DNA from: Chitinophagaceae bacterium
GTDB taxonomy: Bacteria > Bacteroidota > Bacteroidia > Chitinophagales > Chitinophagaceae
Assembly (NCBI GenBank): GCA_024707305.1
Contig: JANPZZ010000013.1
Coordinates: 62,001 to 126,000, forward strand
DNA: 64,000 nt
Reading direction: 5' to 3'
Position 1 is the first letter of the stretch. Each line of letters starts with the position of its first letter. The notes under the pieces are model-generated. The model was not told where the DNA came from. It made no database searches and saw only the letters and a list, made by a program, of their open reading frames with translations. Positions 21,801 to 31,466 of the stretch are shown in pieces. The position numbers and the translations under genes were made by a program.

Positions 21801-22219
21801 CACTTGCCGTTAACATGCGAGGTTTCCGTCAGAATATCGCCCATGGCAACAATGCAATTGTGTTGAATAGTGAAGTCCGTTTGCCAGTGTTTAGCACGTT
21901 GTTCAACAAACCGATCAACAACGCGTTCCTGCGCAACTTCCAGTTGGTACAGTTCTTCGATCTTGGAACTGCATGGGAAGGATCGCTGAAGAATATTGCG
22001 CGTCCACAAAACGTGTATAAAGAAGAAGACCTCCCTGGTAATCCTCAACCGATTGTGCGTTTCCGCGCTGGAGGTATAGGGCCTTTTGCAGGTGGTTATG
22101 GATTTGGTGCACGCAGCACGCTGCTTGGTTACTTCATCCGTGTAGATGCCGCCTGGGAAATGAATGGATTCTTCCGTAATAAACCGATGTGGTATTTCGC
22201 GATGGGGTTGGATTTTTGA
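18857..22219 (+). CDS. Degenerate gluzincin / TolB-like propeller / outer-membrane barrel fusion protein
   Basis: 1,120-residue envelope protein. Signal peptide to VAANAQ (residue 23). Residues about 35-240 resemble a peptidase-MA-like gluzincin domain (FKWRYYQTENFNSYFSEDG, LPKWLTDGYIMYAAQNW), but the expected HExxH position reads RQGLAQVL, so it should be inactive. Residues about 300-560 contain TolB/PD40-type propeller blades (IIFSSNRPSA, FTFVSDENGVNNRYAG). Residues about 730-1120 form a BamA/Omp85-like barrel with the canonical aromatic terminus MWYFAMGLDF. A likely role is outer-membrane assembly or surface protein handling, by inference. The TGA at 22217-22219 touches a family-A repeat. 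Confidence 0.85.
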   Translation: MTKLKLGLLTCCLLALSVAANAQVSTVEFGKNRVQYQKFKWRYYQTENFNSYFSEDGLGLGRYVAQVAELELPSMEEFMEYGLQRRVNIVIYNNFDEMVQSNIGAGIDWQNTGGVTKLVNNKMLVYFDGNHENLRMQIRQGLAQVLLDNILFGDDLGEFATNQALLDLPKWLTDGYIMYAAQNWSPKLDDDLRGVMLAGNYNKFYQFAFEKPNLAGHAFWKYIADKYGKNKVTYFFYLARIYRNLNNASQKIAKKKFKDILKDFMLEVPQQYYKDIRGRRNAPKGQLGVSEVVGKKDFFRFNANPNPRSFTYVVVEFKQGIYSVVLNENFVNRKVLLKYGARSREDEINPNYPIIAWDGKGTRIAVLYSEKGKLKLFVYDAANRLKIIKQELDMFDQVTDMKYMLDNNTLLMSAVRSGQTDIFVYKIATQSFDQITNDVYDDLDPAFVAFPNKTGIIFSSNRPSAMAASSEDSIPGRKYNIFLVDNWNTSDYKQISQLTSMRYGNARYPSQYNSHHFTFVSDENGVNNRYAGFFRTERAGLDTLVFIGDEVLRNPPPSEVDSILAEWDKTDIDSVGFVSITNDSAYVFALTNYQSSMLETRTAGDAQQVSEVIKMGDVKNLYRLRVDENALRRRNVNARPTEYMKQVMDNDRQKRMQNAGLQPPDAQADSAKRKPDFFQSEFDDEPETEGNVGRVVEGVQAPRSTALAKAKLYEYRPAKFASDYAVTGFNNSVLAINRFQAYAGGAGPVYMSNGNDFNGLIRVGTSDLMEDLKFTGGIRIAPNLRDNDVLFEFYNMRRRFDIGFTYFRSSSSFSYAGGYPGKQFSNYYLGRVRYPFDRTRSLRATFGPRFDRLVPLQVDQPSGSLSDVKLNYGQLSLEYVHDNTLNPATNIWRGLRYKAYADMFTRLNDPNVPGEGRLMFNLGFDARNYLQIHRNLIWAVRAAGDFSFGDQQVIYYLGGVDNWFSPKFNDGNRPTQNYTYQSLAVNMRGFRQNIAHGNNAIVLNSEVRLPVFSTLFNKPINNAFLRNFQLVQFFDLGTAWEGSLKNIARPQNVYKEEDLPGNPQPIVRFRAGGIGPFAGGYGFGARSTLLGYFIRVDAAWEMNGFFRNKPMWYFAMGLDF

Positions 22220-22258
22220 TCGAAGATCGAAGATCGATGTCCGATGATCGATCATCGA
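22218..22258. repeat. Family-A array with 16-bp perfect palindrome shared by two stop codons
   Basis: GATCGAA and GATGTCC units ending in the perfect palindrome CGATGATCGATCATCG (22242-22257). The stop of the upstream + gene (22217-22219) and that of the convergent glpF (22252-22254) both overlap it. It may act as a compact bidirectional stem, but no T-tract is present. Confidence 0.8.
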
Positions 22259-22962
22259 ATTACATTGTAAAGCGCCGCGGCCAGTAAGGCCCCCGCAATC
22301 GGCGCCACAACCGGTATCCAGGCATAACTCCAGTCACTGTCACGCTTGTTTTTGATGGGTAAAATAAAATGGGCAAACCTCGGCGCCAGATCGCGCGCGG
22401 GGTTAATGGCATAACCTGTGGGGCCACCTAATGACAAACCAATAGCGAACACCAGGAATCCAACAGGCAATGCATCCAGCGCTCCCATACTGCCAGATGG
22501 TTTGGAGATTACCAGGGCACCCAGCAACAAAACAAATGTGCCTATTAATTCTGCAAGAAAATTATACAATGGTTTCCGCTCAGCCGGCGATGTTGCAAAC
22601 ACAGCGAGTTTTATATCAGCGTTATCGGTTTTATCAAAATGGGATTTATAAGTAATCCACGCAAGCACCGCGCCTGTGAACGCACCCAAAAACTGGGCAG
22701 CTAAGTAAGGTGCTACCAATTCCGCTTTAAAATCACCGAAAACAGCCAGTGCAATTGTTGATGCTGGATTCAAATGTCCACTTCCACCCAGATGTACAGA
22801 GGCGTAAACGCCGACAAATACCGCCATCGACCATCCAAACGTGACGACTATCCAACCAGCATTATGTCCTTTTGTGTTGTTTAAAACAACATTGGCTACC
22901 ACACCCCCACCCAGTAAAGTAAGAAGGGTGGTGCCAATAAATTCACCAATAAACGGGCTCAT
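22252..22962 (-). CDS. glpF: Glycerol uptake facilitator (aquaglyceroporin, MIP family)
   Basis: Inner-membrane channel admitting glycerol; 236 residues with six helices. The two pore NPA motifs are LNPAST (about residue 67) and INPARDLAPR (about residue 191); the Asp after the second NPA box (NPARD) marks glycerol-conducting members. It is the last gene of the glpD - esterase/GDPD - glpK - glpF operon, starting 27 bp after glpK. Its stop codon lies in a repeat palindrome. Confidence 0.95.
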   Translation of the reverse strand: MSPFIGEFIGTTLLTLLGGGVVANVVLNNTKGHNAGWIVVTFGWSMAVFVGVYASVHLGGSGHLNPASTIALAVFGDFKAELVAPYLAAQFLGAFTGAVLAWITYKSHFDKTDNADIKLAVFATSPAERKPLYNFLAELIGTFVLLLGALVISKPSGSMGALDALPVGFLVFAIGLSLGGPTGYAINPARDLAPRFAHFILPIKNKRDSDWSYAWIPVVAPIAGALLAAALYNVIR

Positions 22963-22988
22963 GTTTCTTGTTTTATTAGATTGAGAAG

Positions 22989-24488
22989 TTAGTCAACGTC
23001 CTCCGTCCATGCCTGCGCAGCACGAATGGCGCGTTTCCAGTTCTTTTGTAACATTTGTCGCTGATCATCCTGCATGGATGGCGTAAAGCGATGGTCTTCT
23101 TTCCAGTATTGTTTTACTTCTTCTTTATTCGACCAGAAACCGACCGCAAGTCCTGCGAGATATGCAGCACCGAGTGCAGTGGTTTCGGTAACAGCAGGTC
23201 GCACAACTGTCGTATTCAGTATATCACACTGAAATTGCATCAATGCATTGTTGATCGTAGCGCCGCCATCTACCCTTAGTTCTTTAATGGGAATACCTGC
23301 GTCCGCTTCCATCGCTTTTAATAAATCCATCGACTGAAAAGCGATGCTCTGTACTGCTGCGCGGGCAAAATGTGCATCAGAACTTCCGCGCGTAATGCCC
23401 ACGATAATGCCGCGCGCATGTTGGTTCCAGTAAGGTGCGCCCAAACCGGTAAATGCCGGCACCATATAAACACCTCCATTGTCTTCCGCTTTAAGTGCTA
23501 ACGGTTCTACTTCCGCTGAGGTTTGGATAAGGCGTAAACCATCACGCAACCATTGCACAACAGCGCCACCAATAAATACACTTCCTTCCAACGCGTATTG
23601 CACTTCCCCATTTACTTTCCAGGCAATTGTTGTCAACAGGTTGTTGCTTGAAACAACAGGCTTGTTTCCGGTATTCATTAACATAAAACAACCCGTGCCA
23701 TAGGTATTCTTTACCATTCCAGGCGTGGTACACATTTGCCCGAACAATGCCGACTGCTGATCCCCTGCAATACCGGCCACAGGTATACCCGTACCCGCCA
23801 GAATCGTTTCCGAAGTCCCATACACTTCACTGCTGCTTCGTACTTCCGGCATCATAGAAGCGGGAATGTTCATCAATTGCAACAACTCTTCATCCCATTG
23901 TAATGTGTGGATGTTATAAAGTAATGTGCGTGATGCATTGGAAACATCAGTTGCATGCACTTTACCGTCTGTAAGTTTCCATAATAGCCAGCTGTCAATG
24001 GTGCCGAAACAGAGTTCACCGCGTTGTGCTTTCTCCCGGGCGCCGGGTACATTTTCCAGTATCCATTTCACTTTCGTACCGGAAAAATAGGCGTCGGTAA
24101 CAAGGCCGGTTTTGGAACGAATCATTTCTGCTTTGTTCTCCCTTTTCAACTGGTCACAGTACTCCGCCGTGCGGCGGTCCTGCCAAACAATCGCGGGATA
24201 AATCGGCTGATGTGTTTGCCTGTCCCATACGACGGTCGTCTCCCGTTGATTAGTGATACCAATAGCTACCACATCGCGTGTCGTTATCCCTGCTTTTAAA
24301 ATTGCTTCAGTAGCAACGCCGAGTTGCGTGCTCCATATTTCATTCGCATCATGTTCTACCCAACCCGGCTGCGGAAAATATTGGGTAAACTCCTTTTGAG
24401 CAATGGAAACTATCTGGCCCTGTTTGTCAAAAACGATAGCCCGGGAACTGGTCGTTCCCTGGTCAAGAGATAAAACATATTTTGGCAT
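22989..24488 (-). CDS. glpK: Glycerol kinase
   Basis: Phosphorylates glycerol to glycerol-3-phosphate, trapping it in the cell. 499 residues, typical length. FGGY-family signatures: [14 protein letters not shown] at the N-terminus, [37 protein letters not shown] and the C-terminal [16 protein letters not shown]. It lies 28 bp from the upstream esterase/GDPD gene and 26 bp from glpF, all on the minus strand. Confidence 0.97.
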   Translation of the reverse strand: MPKYVLSLDQGTTSSRAIVFDKQGQIVSIAQKEFTQYFPQPGWVEHDANEIWSTQLGVATEAILKAGITTRDVVAIGITNQRETTVVWDRQTHQPIYPAIVWQDRRTAEYCDQLKRENKAEMIRSKTGLVTDAYFSGTKVKWILENVPGAREKAQRGELCFGTIDSWLLWKLTDGKVHATDVSNASRTLLYNIHTLQWDEELLQLMNIPASMMPEVRSSSEVYGTSETILAGTGIPVAGIAGDQQSALFGQMCTTPGMVKNTYGTGCFMLMNTGNKPVVSSNNLLTTIAWKVNGEVQYALEGSVFIGGAVVQWLRDGLRLIQTSAEVEPLALKAEDNGGVYMVPAFTGLGAPYWNQHARGIIVGITRGSSDAHFARAAVQSIAFQSMDLLKAMEADAGIPIKELRVDGGATINNALMQFQCDILNTTVVRPAVTETTALGAAYLAGLAVGFWSNKEEVKQYWKEDHRFTPSMQDDQRQMLQKNWKRAIRAAQAWTEDVD

Positions 24489-24516
24489 CGCAATCGTTTA
24501 TTAAATTTTCACCTGG

Positions 24517-26031
24517 TTATTTATCGTCGGTAAAATAATTTGCGTAATCTGTAATAATACCGTCCACTCCCATCTCTTTTAACTTTTTGATTTCTTCTTT
24601 TGTATTCACCGTCCATGGTATAATACGCATACCCATTTGATGGCATTCTTTAATCAGTTCTGCTGTAACCACTGAATAGTGCGGACTGTAAATTCCCGGT
24701 ATGTAACCGAGGTCTTCAATTTGTTTCGCCAGGCTGCGTTTATCGACACCAATCAACACTGCTGTTTCAATATCAGGATACTGTTGATGCAGAATCTGAA
24801 GCGGCCTGAAATCAAATGACTGCAGGTAGCAGCGATCTTCAATTTTTCGTGACCGAACTACCTCCATTACCAACTCTACCATTTCGTTTACCGTGGGCTG
24901 GTGAACGTTATCATAATCACGATTCAGTTTCAATTCAATATTATAATAAATCGGCTTCCCTGTCTTCTTCGCATAGGCGTCAACTGAATCGATTAATTCC
25001 GCAAGTAAAGGTTTATACGTCGCGATTTTTTGTTGTTGTGGAAACGCAGGATGCGGCTTCAGTCCTACATCATATTTGCGGATACTGTCGTAATTCATTT
25101 TGTAAAGATGATGTAATTGCGCCTCGGCAGGGGTAAGCGTCTTCCCATCTGGTGTGGTGCTAAAATCCTGATGGAAAAATACATCATGCGACACCACCAC
25201 TTTTTTATCCTTTGAAATCACTACATCCACTTCCAGCGTATTCACGCCATAATCCATAGCGAGATACATGGAAGGAATTGTATTCTCAGGCGAGAGGCCA
25301 CGAATTCCCCGATGACCTTCTTTGTTAAATGCGGGGTGCATAAACCTGGTAGGTTTCGCATATTCACGTATCAGCGGCACCCAATGCAAATAACCTTCTG
25401 CATTCAGATGCAGTCCGTCGTAGGTAAAGCGCTTTTCCAGTTTGCCTGCCGTGTTGCTGAAATGCGAGAAAAGATCAATCAATGTTACTTTTTCTTCAGC
25501 AGCCAGCTTCTTCAGCCCTTCATTCACTTTCAGGATTTGTGCAAACTTGTTGAATTCTGTACGACCAGGCACTTCGTTATTTACCGGCAAAAGCGTTTGC
25601 AGAAAAATTTGTGTGCGGGGAGATCCCTGCTTAATTCGCTGGAGAATACGTTTATGGTTTTGCAAAATCACCGCTTCGGGAATATTCCGGGAAATATCGT
25701 TGATGCCAATCAGTATAAAAACTTTGGAAGGCTTGCCTTCAATCACTTCATCCAGGCGTTCCAACACACCAAAAGTAATGTCACCAGAAATGCCCCGGTT
25801 TTTTGCATAAGGCATTTGCAAAAGTTCATTCCAGTTATTATAATCAGTAATGCTGTTACCCAGGAATACAACATCATTTTGTGAATGTGGATAGCTTTTA
25901 AACTGAGCTACCTTCCGTGCAAAATTTCCCGGCCGGTAGGTACTGTCCCAATCTGTCTTTTGGGCTAAAATGGATGTTGAAAAAAGTCCACCAAGTAGGG
26001 TAACTGCAATAAAACTTAACCTTCTTTTCAT
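24517..26031 (-). CDS. Secreted SGNH esterase fused to glycerophosphodiester phosphodiesterase
   Basis: 504 residues, signal peptide ending SILAQ. N-terminal half (about 45-225) is a GDSL/SGNH hydrolase: block I FLGNSITDYNNW, block II NRGISGD, block III IGINDIS, block V DGLHLN. C-terminal half (about 235-500) is a GDPD TIM barrel: HRGIRGLSPENTIPSM, LEVDVVISKD, VVVSHDVFF, IELKLN, and the end VDGIITDYANYF. The pairing suggests sequential deacylation and phosphodiester cleavage releasing glycerol-3-phosphate or glycerol outside the cytoplasm, feeding GlpF/GlpK/GlpD (inference from operon and domains). 28 bp before glpK, 86 bp after glpD. Confidence 0.92.
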   Translation of the reverse strand: MKRRLSFIAVTLLGGLFSTSILAQKTDWDSTYRPGNFARKVAQFKSYPHSQNDVVFLGNSITDYNNWNELLQMPYAKNRGISGDITFGVLERLDEVIEGKPSKVFILIGINDISRNIPEAVILQNHKRILQRIKQGSPRTQIFLQTLLPVNNEVPGRTEFNKFAQILKVNEGLKKLAAEEKVTLIDLFSHFSNTAGKLEKRFTYDGLHLNAEGYLHWVPLIREYAKPTRFMHPAFNKEGHRGIRGLSPENTIPSMYLAMDYGVNTLEVDVVISKDKKVVVSHDVFFHQDFSTTPDGKTLTPAEAQLHHLYKMNYDSIRKYDVGLKPHPAFPQQQKIATYKPLLAELIDSVDAYAKKTGKPIYYNIELKLNRDYDNVHQPTVNEMVELVMEVVRSRKIEDRCYLQSFDFRPLQILHQQYPDIETAVLIGVDKRSLAKQIEDLGYIPGIYSPHYSVVTAELIKECHQMGMRIIPWTVNTKEEIKKLKEMGVDGIITDYANYFTDDK

Positions 26032-26117
26032 GTCAGAGCCAAAGTATTTAACGTGAACGAATCTGTATAGCCGAATATAACTAGTTTACTTAATATTAGT
26101 ATTAGAAATACATTTAT

Positions 26118-27704
26118 TTACAACAAATAATTGGCTGCCATTTTTTTAAACGCCGACAACTGTGCCTGCTGCCATTCGTTTGTTTGACCGAGCGATTGCG
26201 CCATGATGCTGACCACGGTGGGAGCAATCCGCAACGCTTCGCGTGCATCCAAAAAAAGGTTTCTTGTTCTTCTCGACAACACATCATCGAGCGTTCTCGC
26301 CATCTCCTTTTCTACAGCCCAACGTACCTGCTCCGGATGTATTTTAAATTCTTCCGAAATCCAGGCCTCGTTGCTATTTTTGATACGTCTTTTTATCGCC
26401 TCTGCATCGGAGCCATAGTAATAAAACGGATCTGTCCAGTCTGATGTAGGTATCGCACCATTAATGGATAAACTGGCCGTTCCCGACGACCTGTGTTCCC
26501 ACCCCAATTCCTTCTCCACTTTATCCATCATATCCTCTGCCATTTTACGATAGGTGGTCCATTTCCCACCCAGCATGGTAAACAACTTAGATGGTGAAAC
26601 ATGAATCTTGTGGCTCCGACTGATTTCTTTTGTTTTTTGGCCTGGCTGTTTTGGCGCAGCCAAAGGACGAAGTCCGGAAAATACACTTAACACATCGCTT
26701 CTGCCGGGCTGTTTTGTAAGATAGCTTCCTGCAGTATTGAGAATAAAATTTATTTCCATTTCAAGTGCCACCGGATCCATCGCAGTATTGTCAACAGGGG
26801 TATCGGTAGTGCCTACGACCACTTTATTGTGCCAGGGTACCGCAAATAATACACGCCCGTCGCTGGTTTTTGGAATCATCATGGCTTCGGATGCCGTATA
26901 GAAACTTCGATCCAGTACGATATGGGTTCCCTGACTTACAGCCACAGAAGGTCGTTTCGCCTTCTGATCCATTTGGGCAATATTGTCGGCAAAAACACCA
27001 GTTGCATTAATGACGGCCCTGGCTTTTATATGCAGTTCTTCGCCTGTCTCCAGATCCACCGCAGTTACCGCATCCAACCATCCCTTTTCATTTTTGCCAA
27101 GCGATGTTACCTGTGTATAATTTAAAACCTGACCTCCTGCTGATGCAACGCTTTGCGCGAGGTTAATGGCCAGTCTTGCATCATCAAACTGTCCATCGTG
27201 GTATTCAATACCGCCGACTAGTCCATCGTGACGGATATCGGGCATTCGTTCAACCATTCTCTTTCGCGAAATAAACCGGGATGGTCCCAATCGAAGTTTG
27301 CCAGCGATCCAGTCATATATTTTCAGTCCGATCAGGTATTTCCATTTGCTGAACCAGGAATAAACTGGAACTACAAAAACCAGATCGCGCACCAAATGAG
27401 GTGCATTGTGCAAGAGCAAACCTCTTTCTTTGCAGGCTTCACGCACGAGTCGAATATCACCCTGAGCCAGGTAACGTACGCCGCCATGTATCAGTTTTGT
27501 ACTGCGACTGGATGTTCCTTTTGCAAAATCAGATTGCTCCAGTAATACAACGGAGTAACCGCGTGTACAGGCATCGAGTGCAATTCCAAGCCCGGTTGCG
27601 CCGCCCCCTATCACCACAATGTCCCAGTCCTGCCGTAAACGAACCTGCGTGAGCATTTGACTTCGATCAAATGCAGTTTGATTTATGGATGCTGATTTTT
27701 CCAT
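26118..27704 (-). CDS. glpD: Glycerol-3-phosphate dehydrogenase, FAD-dependent
   Basis: Membrane-associated flavoenzyme oxidising glycerol-3-phosphate to dihydroxyacetone phosphate and passing electrons to quinone. 528 residues. The N-terminal FAD-binding motif VVIGGGATGLGIALDA is at about residues 30-45, followed by SRSTKLIHGGVRYL, GLVGGIEYHDGQFDDARLA and the C-terminal DAO_C helical domain (EEFKIHPEQVRWAVEKEMA). First gene of the glp operon; about 220 bp separate it from the divergent TraB-like gene, and the promoter must lie there. Confidence 0.96.
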   Translation of the reverse strand: MEKSASINQTAFDRSQMLTQVRLRQDWDIVVIGGGATGLGIALDACTRGYSVVLLEQSDFAKGTSSRSTKLIHGGVRYLAQGDIRLVREACKERGLLLHNAPHLVRDLVFVVPVYSWFSKWKYLIGLKIYDWIAGKLRLGPSRFISRKRMVERMPDIRHDGLVGGIEYHDGQFDDARLAINLAQSVASAGGQVLNYTQVTSLGKNEKGWLDAVTAVDLETGEELHIKARAVINATGVFADNIAQMDQKAKRPSVAVSQGTHIVLDRSFYTASEAMMIPKTSDGRVLFAVPWHNKVVVGTTDTPVDNTAMDPVALEMEINFILNTAGSYLTKQPGRSDVLSVFSGLRPLAAPKQPGQKTKEISRSHKIHVSPSKLFTMLGGKWTTYRKMAEDMMDKVEKELGWEHRSSGTASLSINGAIPTSDWTDPFYYYGSDAEAIKRRIKNSNEAWISEEFKIHPEQVRWAVEKEMARTLDDVLSRRTRNLFLDAREALRIAPTVVSIMAQSLGQTNEWQQAQLSAFKKMAANYLL

Positions 27705-27923
27705 TTGCTTCCGCTGAAATTAAAATAAATCCATCAAAACAAAGGTTTTATCAATCCCTTAAAACCCGGGAATATTAAAAATGCGGCAATCCTGAAGGTT
27801 TGAAAATTGGAACATTTATTTCTATCTTACTGCGAACATATTAAAAGAAGGTTGTCTCGTGTCATATCGACATCCACCTACAGCGCAAACATCAATACTT
27901 ACATCCACCATCTACCTTTCTTT

Positions 27924-30900
27924 ATGAAACTTAAGTTCCCACTCGTTGTCGCACTTTTTGTCGTTTACAGCAATCTGAACGCTCAAACAAAATGGCCTTC
28001 CACATTGCTTTGGAAAATCTCCGGTAACGGTCTTAAAAAAGATTCCTATCTGTATGGGTCTATGCACATGCTGGACAAACGCCTTTTTTATTTTTCAGAC
28101 TCTCTTTATCATTTTATTGAGAAAGCGGATGGCTTTGCGATGGAAATAAGTATCCGGGAATTGATGGATACAATAATGACGCAGGCAATTTTTGAAAAAC
28201 AGAAAGATCTATACAAACCAGATATCGCTATAACTGAAGCATTAGCTGAAGTCGAAATTGATTCCGCGGCACCCATGCAACCGCCGCCACCACCACCACC
28301 AGGCGCCGACTTAGAAATGATTCCTGTAGCTAAAAAAAGTCGGGACGAGATACGTTTATGGCTAAAAATACAAAAGAACTGATGCCTACAATTATGGACA
28401 CGTGGCTTCAAAGTATAGCACACCGACATAATAAATGGCTCGGCGCAATTGAAGACGTCGGCGATCAATTACCACTGTTGGATCAGTTTGGTACCAGTAT
28501 TCAGAAGACCCCGGAAGGAAAGTCATTCGACCCTACCCCACTTTTGTTGGAAATGATGGTGAACTATTATTTGAAAAAAGATTTGAATGCTATCGAAAAA
28601 TGGCTGGTTAGCCGTGAAGACAGATTCGATATGATAAAGCGTAACAAAAAAATGGCTTACCGTATCGACAGCCTTGCACAAATCCGAAGCATATTTTTCA
28701 CCGTAGGTGCCGCGCATTTGCCCGGCGATTCGGGGGTCATAAAACTATTGCGCAACCGGGGGTTTCATGTAGAACCGGTTTGGAGTAGTAAAACAATCGA
28801 TCCGGATGACTACCTGAAAAATTTACCCGAACTCAAATGGATAACTTTTCGGGAGGCGAACGGCGACTATGAGATTGACCTGCCCGGAACTCCCTCTCCA
28901 TTGGTTTCAAACGGGGTGGAAACCCAATTCTATATGGATCTCTCCACGATGACATTTTATATGGCTGGGGGCCTTGTGGCGCCAAACAATGCATCACTTG
29001 ACTCGGTGACGAAATCAATGATGAAAAACATGAACGCGGACCTCATTTCAAGCAAACCCATCACCTACCAGTCCCTTTCCGGGTTGGAGAATGTTTTCGA
29101 CTCCAATGACGGACATTTCGTAGTCCGTTTGCTAAAAGACGGCAACACCGTGTACCTCCTGATGGTTGGAAGTGAAAAGGAAGAAGTGATTACATCTCCG
29201 GATGCCGGACGTTATTTCAGTTCCTTCAAACCTTTGAAAAAGCCGTCTAAAACAAATTTAAAAGATGAATGGGTTTTGCTCTCGTTGCCAGAGAAGGGTG
29301 TAAAACTTGAATTCCCAATCAAACCGAAAAGAAATAAAGCGGCTGAATCAAAAACAGAAGGGACCAACTGGTCATTCCAGATTTACGACCTCTTTGATAT
29401 GAAACAGGAAGGTTACTTCCTGCTGAATATCCGCGAAACCATGCCCGGTTATCATTTGACGGAAGATTCTGTTTTCTTTAAGGAAATTGAAACATCCATC
29501 AAAGACAATCTTACAAAAGTTACTGAAAAACAATTACGTACTTACCAGGGTTATCCATCCTATTATTTAAAAGGTATCAATGAAGACCAGGGCACCACTT
29601 TTGGTTTGTTTATGGTCATCAGGGGCAACCGAATTTACCAACTGGTTGCTGGCGGTGCTACCTCTAACAAAAATGTCGATGGGCTTATTGAGCGTTTCTT
29701 CACCCAATTAAACCTGATTGAATATGACGCAACTCCTTATTCGCGCAAAAACAGCCCGAGTAACTCCTTCCAGGTTTATGGCCCAAAAGACTTCCATGTT
29801 GTTGCCGACAGCAATGCAACTACATCCAAAACCGTACACTATACAACTTTTGACGACCAACGGCAGGTTACTTATGAAATTTATGCCGAGGCGATATCAC
29901 CTTATTTATGGACAGCAACAGACTCTGCATTTCTGGAAGAGAAGGGGAAAGTATATATAGCTTATAATGATTCGATCGAATCAAAAAAGGCAATGTGGAA
30001 CGGAAAAGCACCGTCTCTGCATTGGGTAGTAAAGGAACCGGGAAATAATTTGAAAAAATTAGTGCGGGTCGTGGCTTCGAAAGATTCTTTATACACATTA
30101 ATTACCGTCATTCAAACACAGGAAATAAACGCGTCGGATATTTTCTTCAATAAATTCCTGACAACGACTGCACCCGGGAAGAATCTGACAGCGTCTAAAA
30201 CAAGTTTGCTGCTAAAGGATCTTCAATCAAAAGACACGGCAACTTTTGAAGAAGCAAAAGAGGCATTGTCTGTAGTAAAGTTTGATAAAAAAGACCTACC
30301 CTCACTTCATCAGCATTTACTCAAAGAATTTCCAGATGATGATAACTATTACTGGACAGTACGCCATCAGTTGGTCGATAAGATTGCTGCTTTTCAGGAT
30401 AAAAGCAGCATCAAATTTGTGAAGGAAAAATACCCCAGCTTAACAAAACAGCCTGTACTGCAGTATCACCTTATTGGTCTATTGTCAGATATCCTGACGA
30501 AAGACGCGTACGCGCTATTGAAAACAATTCTTATTCAAAACACACCTGCGGAAATCGACGATCGTTTTCTTGATATCAACTGGTTCGACAGTCTCGAATT
30601 ATCCCGCACATTATATCCAGAGATCCTGACAATGGTTCAACTCCCTTTACTATCGGACAACATTCTGAATCTTACTGCCACTTTACTACGTGAGGAATAC
30701 CTTTCACCTACAGATCTGGTTCCATTTGAAGCCACACTTCTCCAAATAGGAAAAGAGAAAGCTGCATTGGCAAAAATTCAGTCGGCCGCAGAAACGAGCT
30801 TCTATGAATTACAGTCGACTATTCGACTGATGGCAGCGTCGAAGAACAAAGAACTCAACAACGTCTTAAATGAATTCCTGGAAGCAAATAACTTAAGCAT

Positions 30901-31376
30901 TAAAATGCAAGCAGCCATGTTGATGTTGGATAAAAAAGATATCGGTACCGCAACATGTTTGGGATTCGCTGGCATCCAGTGATTATTACCGTCGTGATAT
31001 TTACGACAGCCTCTCTGCACGCAATCTTTTACATCTGTTTCCGAAAAAATATCTCACCCAGGAGTTGATTGCTGCTTCCGATATGTATATCTATGCAAGT
31101 GATGAGGAACAACCCGACAAAGTGGAACTGTTAGAAGCAAGGGAGATCGACATCGACGGGGTGAAGAAACGTATCTATTTCTTCCGTGTCACTTATGTGT
31201 TTGATGCCGAAGACGGAGACGTAGGAACTGAAGTATATCTGGGTATGATAGGTGCCTATAACCTTGACAGGAATGACATGACCATCGGCCAAATTTCTGG
31301 AGATCTTACTATTTTAGAAGATGAAGAACTACTTGAGGAGAAGATTATTGAGTTGCTAGAAAATCGTGAACCGTGA
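27924..31376 (+). CDS. Large secreted TraB/GumN(Tiki)-like protein with C-terminal helical region
   Basis: About 1,150 residues after repair. ATG 27924 begins a signal peptide (KFPLVVALFVVYSNLNAQ). Residues about 25-280 resemble the TraB/GumN/Tiki family, with its paired GxxH motifs: LYGSMHMLDKRLF and TVGAAHLPGDSGV. A run of seven prolines (MQPPPPPPPGAD, about residue 117) interrupts the domain. Residues about 300-700 look like repeated beta domains; the last ~400 (TFEEAKEALSVVKFDKKDLP onward) look like HEAT-type helices. Two frame breaks: the A7 run at 28332-28338 (one base missing) and the A6 run at 30932-30937 (one extra). The stop overlaps a family-C repeat. Catalytic activity not assured. 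Confidence 0.8.
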
Positions 31377-31391
31377 AACGGCAAACGTGAA
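31372..31391 (+). repeat. Short family-C array at a stop codon
   Basis: CGTGAAACGGCAAACGTGAA; the TGA at 31374-31376 of the TraB-like gene is part of the GTGAA unit. No terminator hairpin is seen in the remaining gap to the convergent gene stop at 31467. Confidence 0.7.
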
Positions 31392-31466
31392 TGGAGGAAT
31401 TTCCTTCTATGCAACAAAACGTGATAATGTGTCGATACTGCCCCATGGCGCTCGCATAAAACCATT

